IMG/VR virus record: IMGVR_UViG_3300028666_000024
Location: 105,232 to 169,231 of that record
Length of the DNA: 64,000 nucleotides
Source of the DNA: a virus
Direction: 5' to 3' (one strand)
The notes beneath the pieces are model-generated. The model ran no database searches. It saw only the letters and a list, made by a program, of their open reading frames with translations, and was not told the DNA's origin. Positions 63,858 to 64,000 of the stretch are shown one piece after another; position 1 is the first letter of the stretch, and every line of letters begins with the position of its first letter. The position numbers were made by a program, and so were the translations under genes.

Positions 63858-64000
63858 AAAGTTCTTTCAAAGTTCTTTCAAAGTTCTTTCAAAGTTCTTT
63901 CAAAGTTCTTTCAAAGTTCTTTCAAAGTTCTTTCAAAGTTCTTTCAAAGTTCTTTCAAAGTTCTTTCAAAGTTCTTTCAAAGTTCTTTCAAAGTTCTTTC
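63858..64000. repeat. 11-bp tandem repeat AAAGTTCTTTC, at least 13 copies
   Basis: Thirteen complete, identical units run to the window edge and probably beyond. The 11-bp phase of A and T tracts suggests bent DNA. No gene is seen in it. Confidence 0.95.

Noticed and set aside
63858-64000. CRISPR or rRNA-like element at the window end
   Set aside because: An 11-bp unit without spacers is a simple tandem repeat.

Overview
This window is a stretch of a large, AT-rich, tailed-phage genome with a T4-type replication and recombination core. Recognisable T4-like genes are UvsW, UvsY, gp46, gp47, the late sigma factor gp55, DNA polymerase gp43, UvsX, helicase gp41, ssDNA-binding protein gp32, primase gp61, RNase H, clamp gp45, both clamp-loader subunits (gp44, gp62), a gp4-like head-completion protein and a GroES-like co-chaperonin. 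No chromosomal housekeeping genes are present. Many genes overlap by 1-4 bases (ATGA or TAATG), and three tRNA genes are present. The host cannot be named from this sequence. The phage is clearly divergent from T4 itself: it has a class II (B12-dependent) ribonucleotide reductase, ThyX, and a RuvC-type resolvase.

Layout. 1-4.3 kb: a partial late gene on the minus strand, then small genes, a SpoT/MESH1-like HD hydrolase, a fused CoaD-CoaE protein, a second HD protein, and tRNA-Arg and tRNA-Gln. 4.3-7.2 kb: uvsW-uvsY on the minus strand and a structured, gene-free region that is a candidate origin. 7.2-31.4 kb: the plus-strand recombination and replication operons, interrupted by a Dam methylase / nuclease / HNH cluster. 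31.5-46.5 kb: gp4, NrdJ, clamp and clamp loader, a folded RNA candidate, a VWA protein, glycosyltransferase, chaperonin, membrane proteins and ThyX. 45.4-48.6 kb: a radical SAM/SPASM enzyme followed by six paralogous small proteins that share an almost invariant 16-residue N terminus. 48.6-64 kb: accessory genes, mostly unknown, rich in repeats. These include proteins with SH3-like repeats and a shared C-terminal KRxRFFFDE tail, three large paralogues built of 18-residue repeats, a GC-rich two-gene cassette, gene remnants and short tandem arrays.

Regulation. Seven sigma70-like promoters of one type (TTGATT, 17 bp, TATTAT with an upstream TG) drive the replication core. Seven of a second type (TTGCAT or TTGACT, then CATGA-TATATTTT) drive the accessory regions. 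Five T4-type late promoters (TATAAATA) lie upstream of a partial gene, uvsY, gp4, the co-chaperonin and a membrane-protein pair, which fits the gp55 gene in the window. In two places a late promoter overlaps or directly follows a terminator, giving a simple early-to-late switch.

The most interesting candidates for an undescribed system are the radical SAM plus FVSNSSSSSF paralogue cluster, the KRxRFFFDE tail family (with an 18-residue gene that is nearly only the tail), and the recombining 18-residue repeat proteins. All functional calls come from reading motifs by eye; no database search was run.
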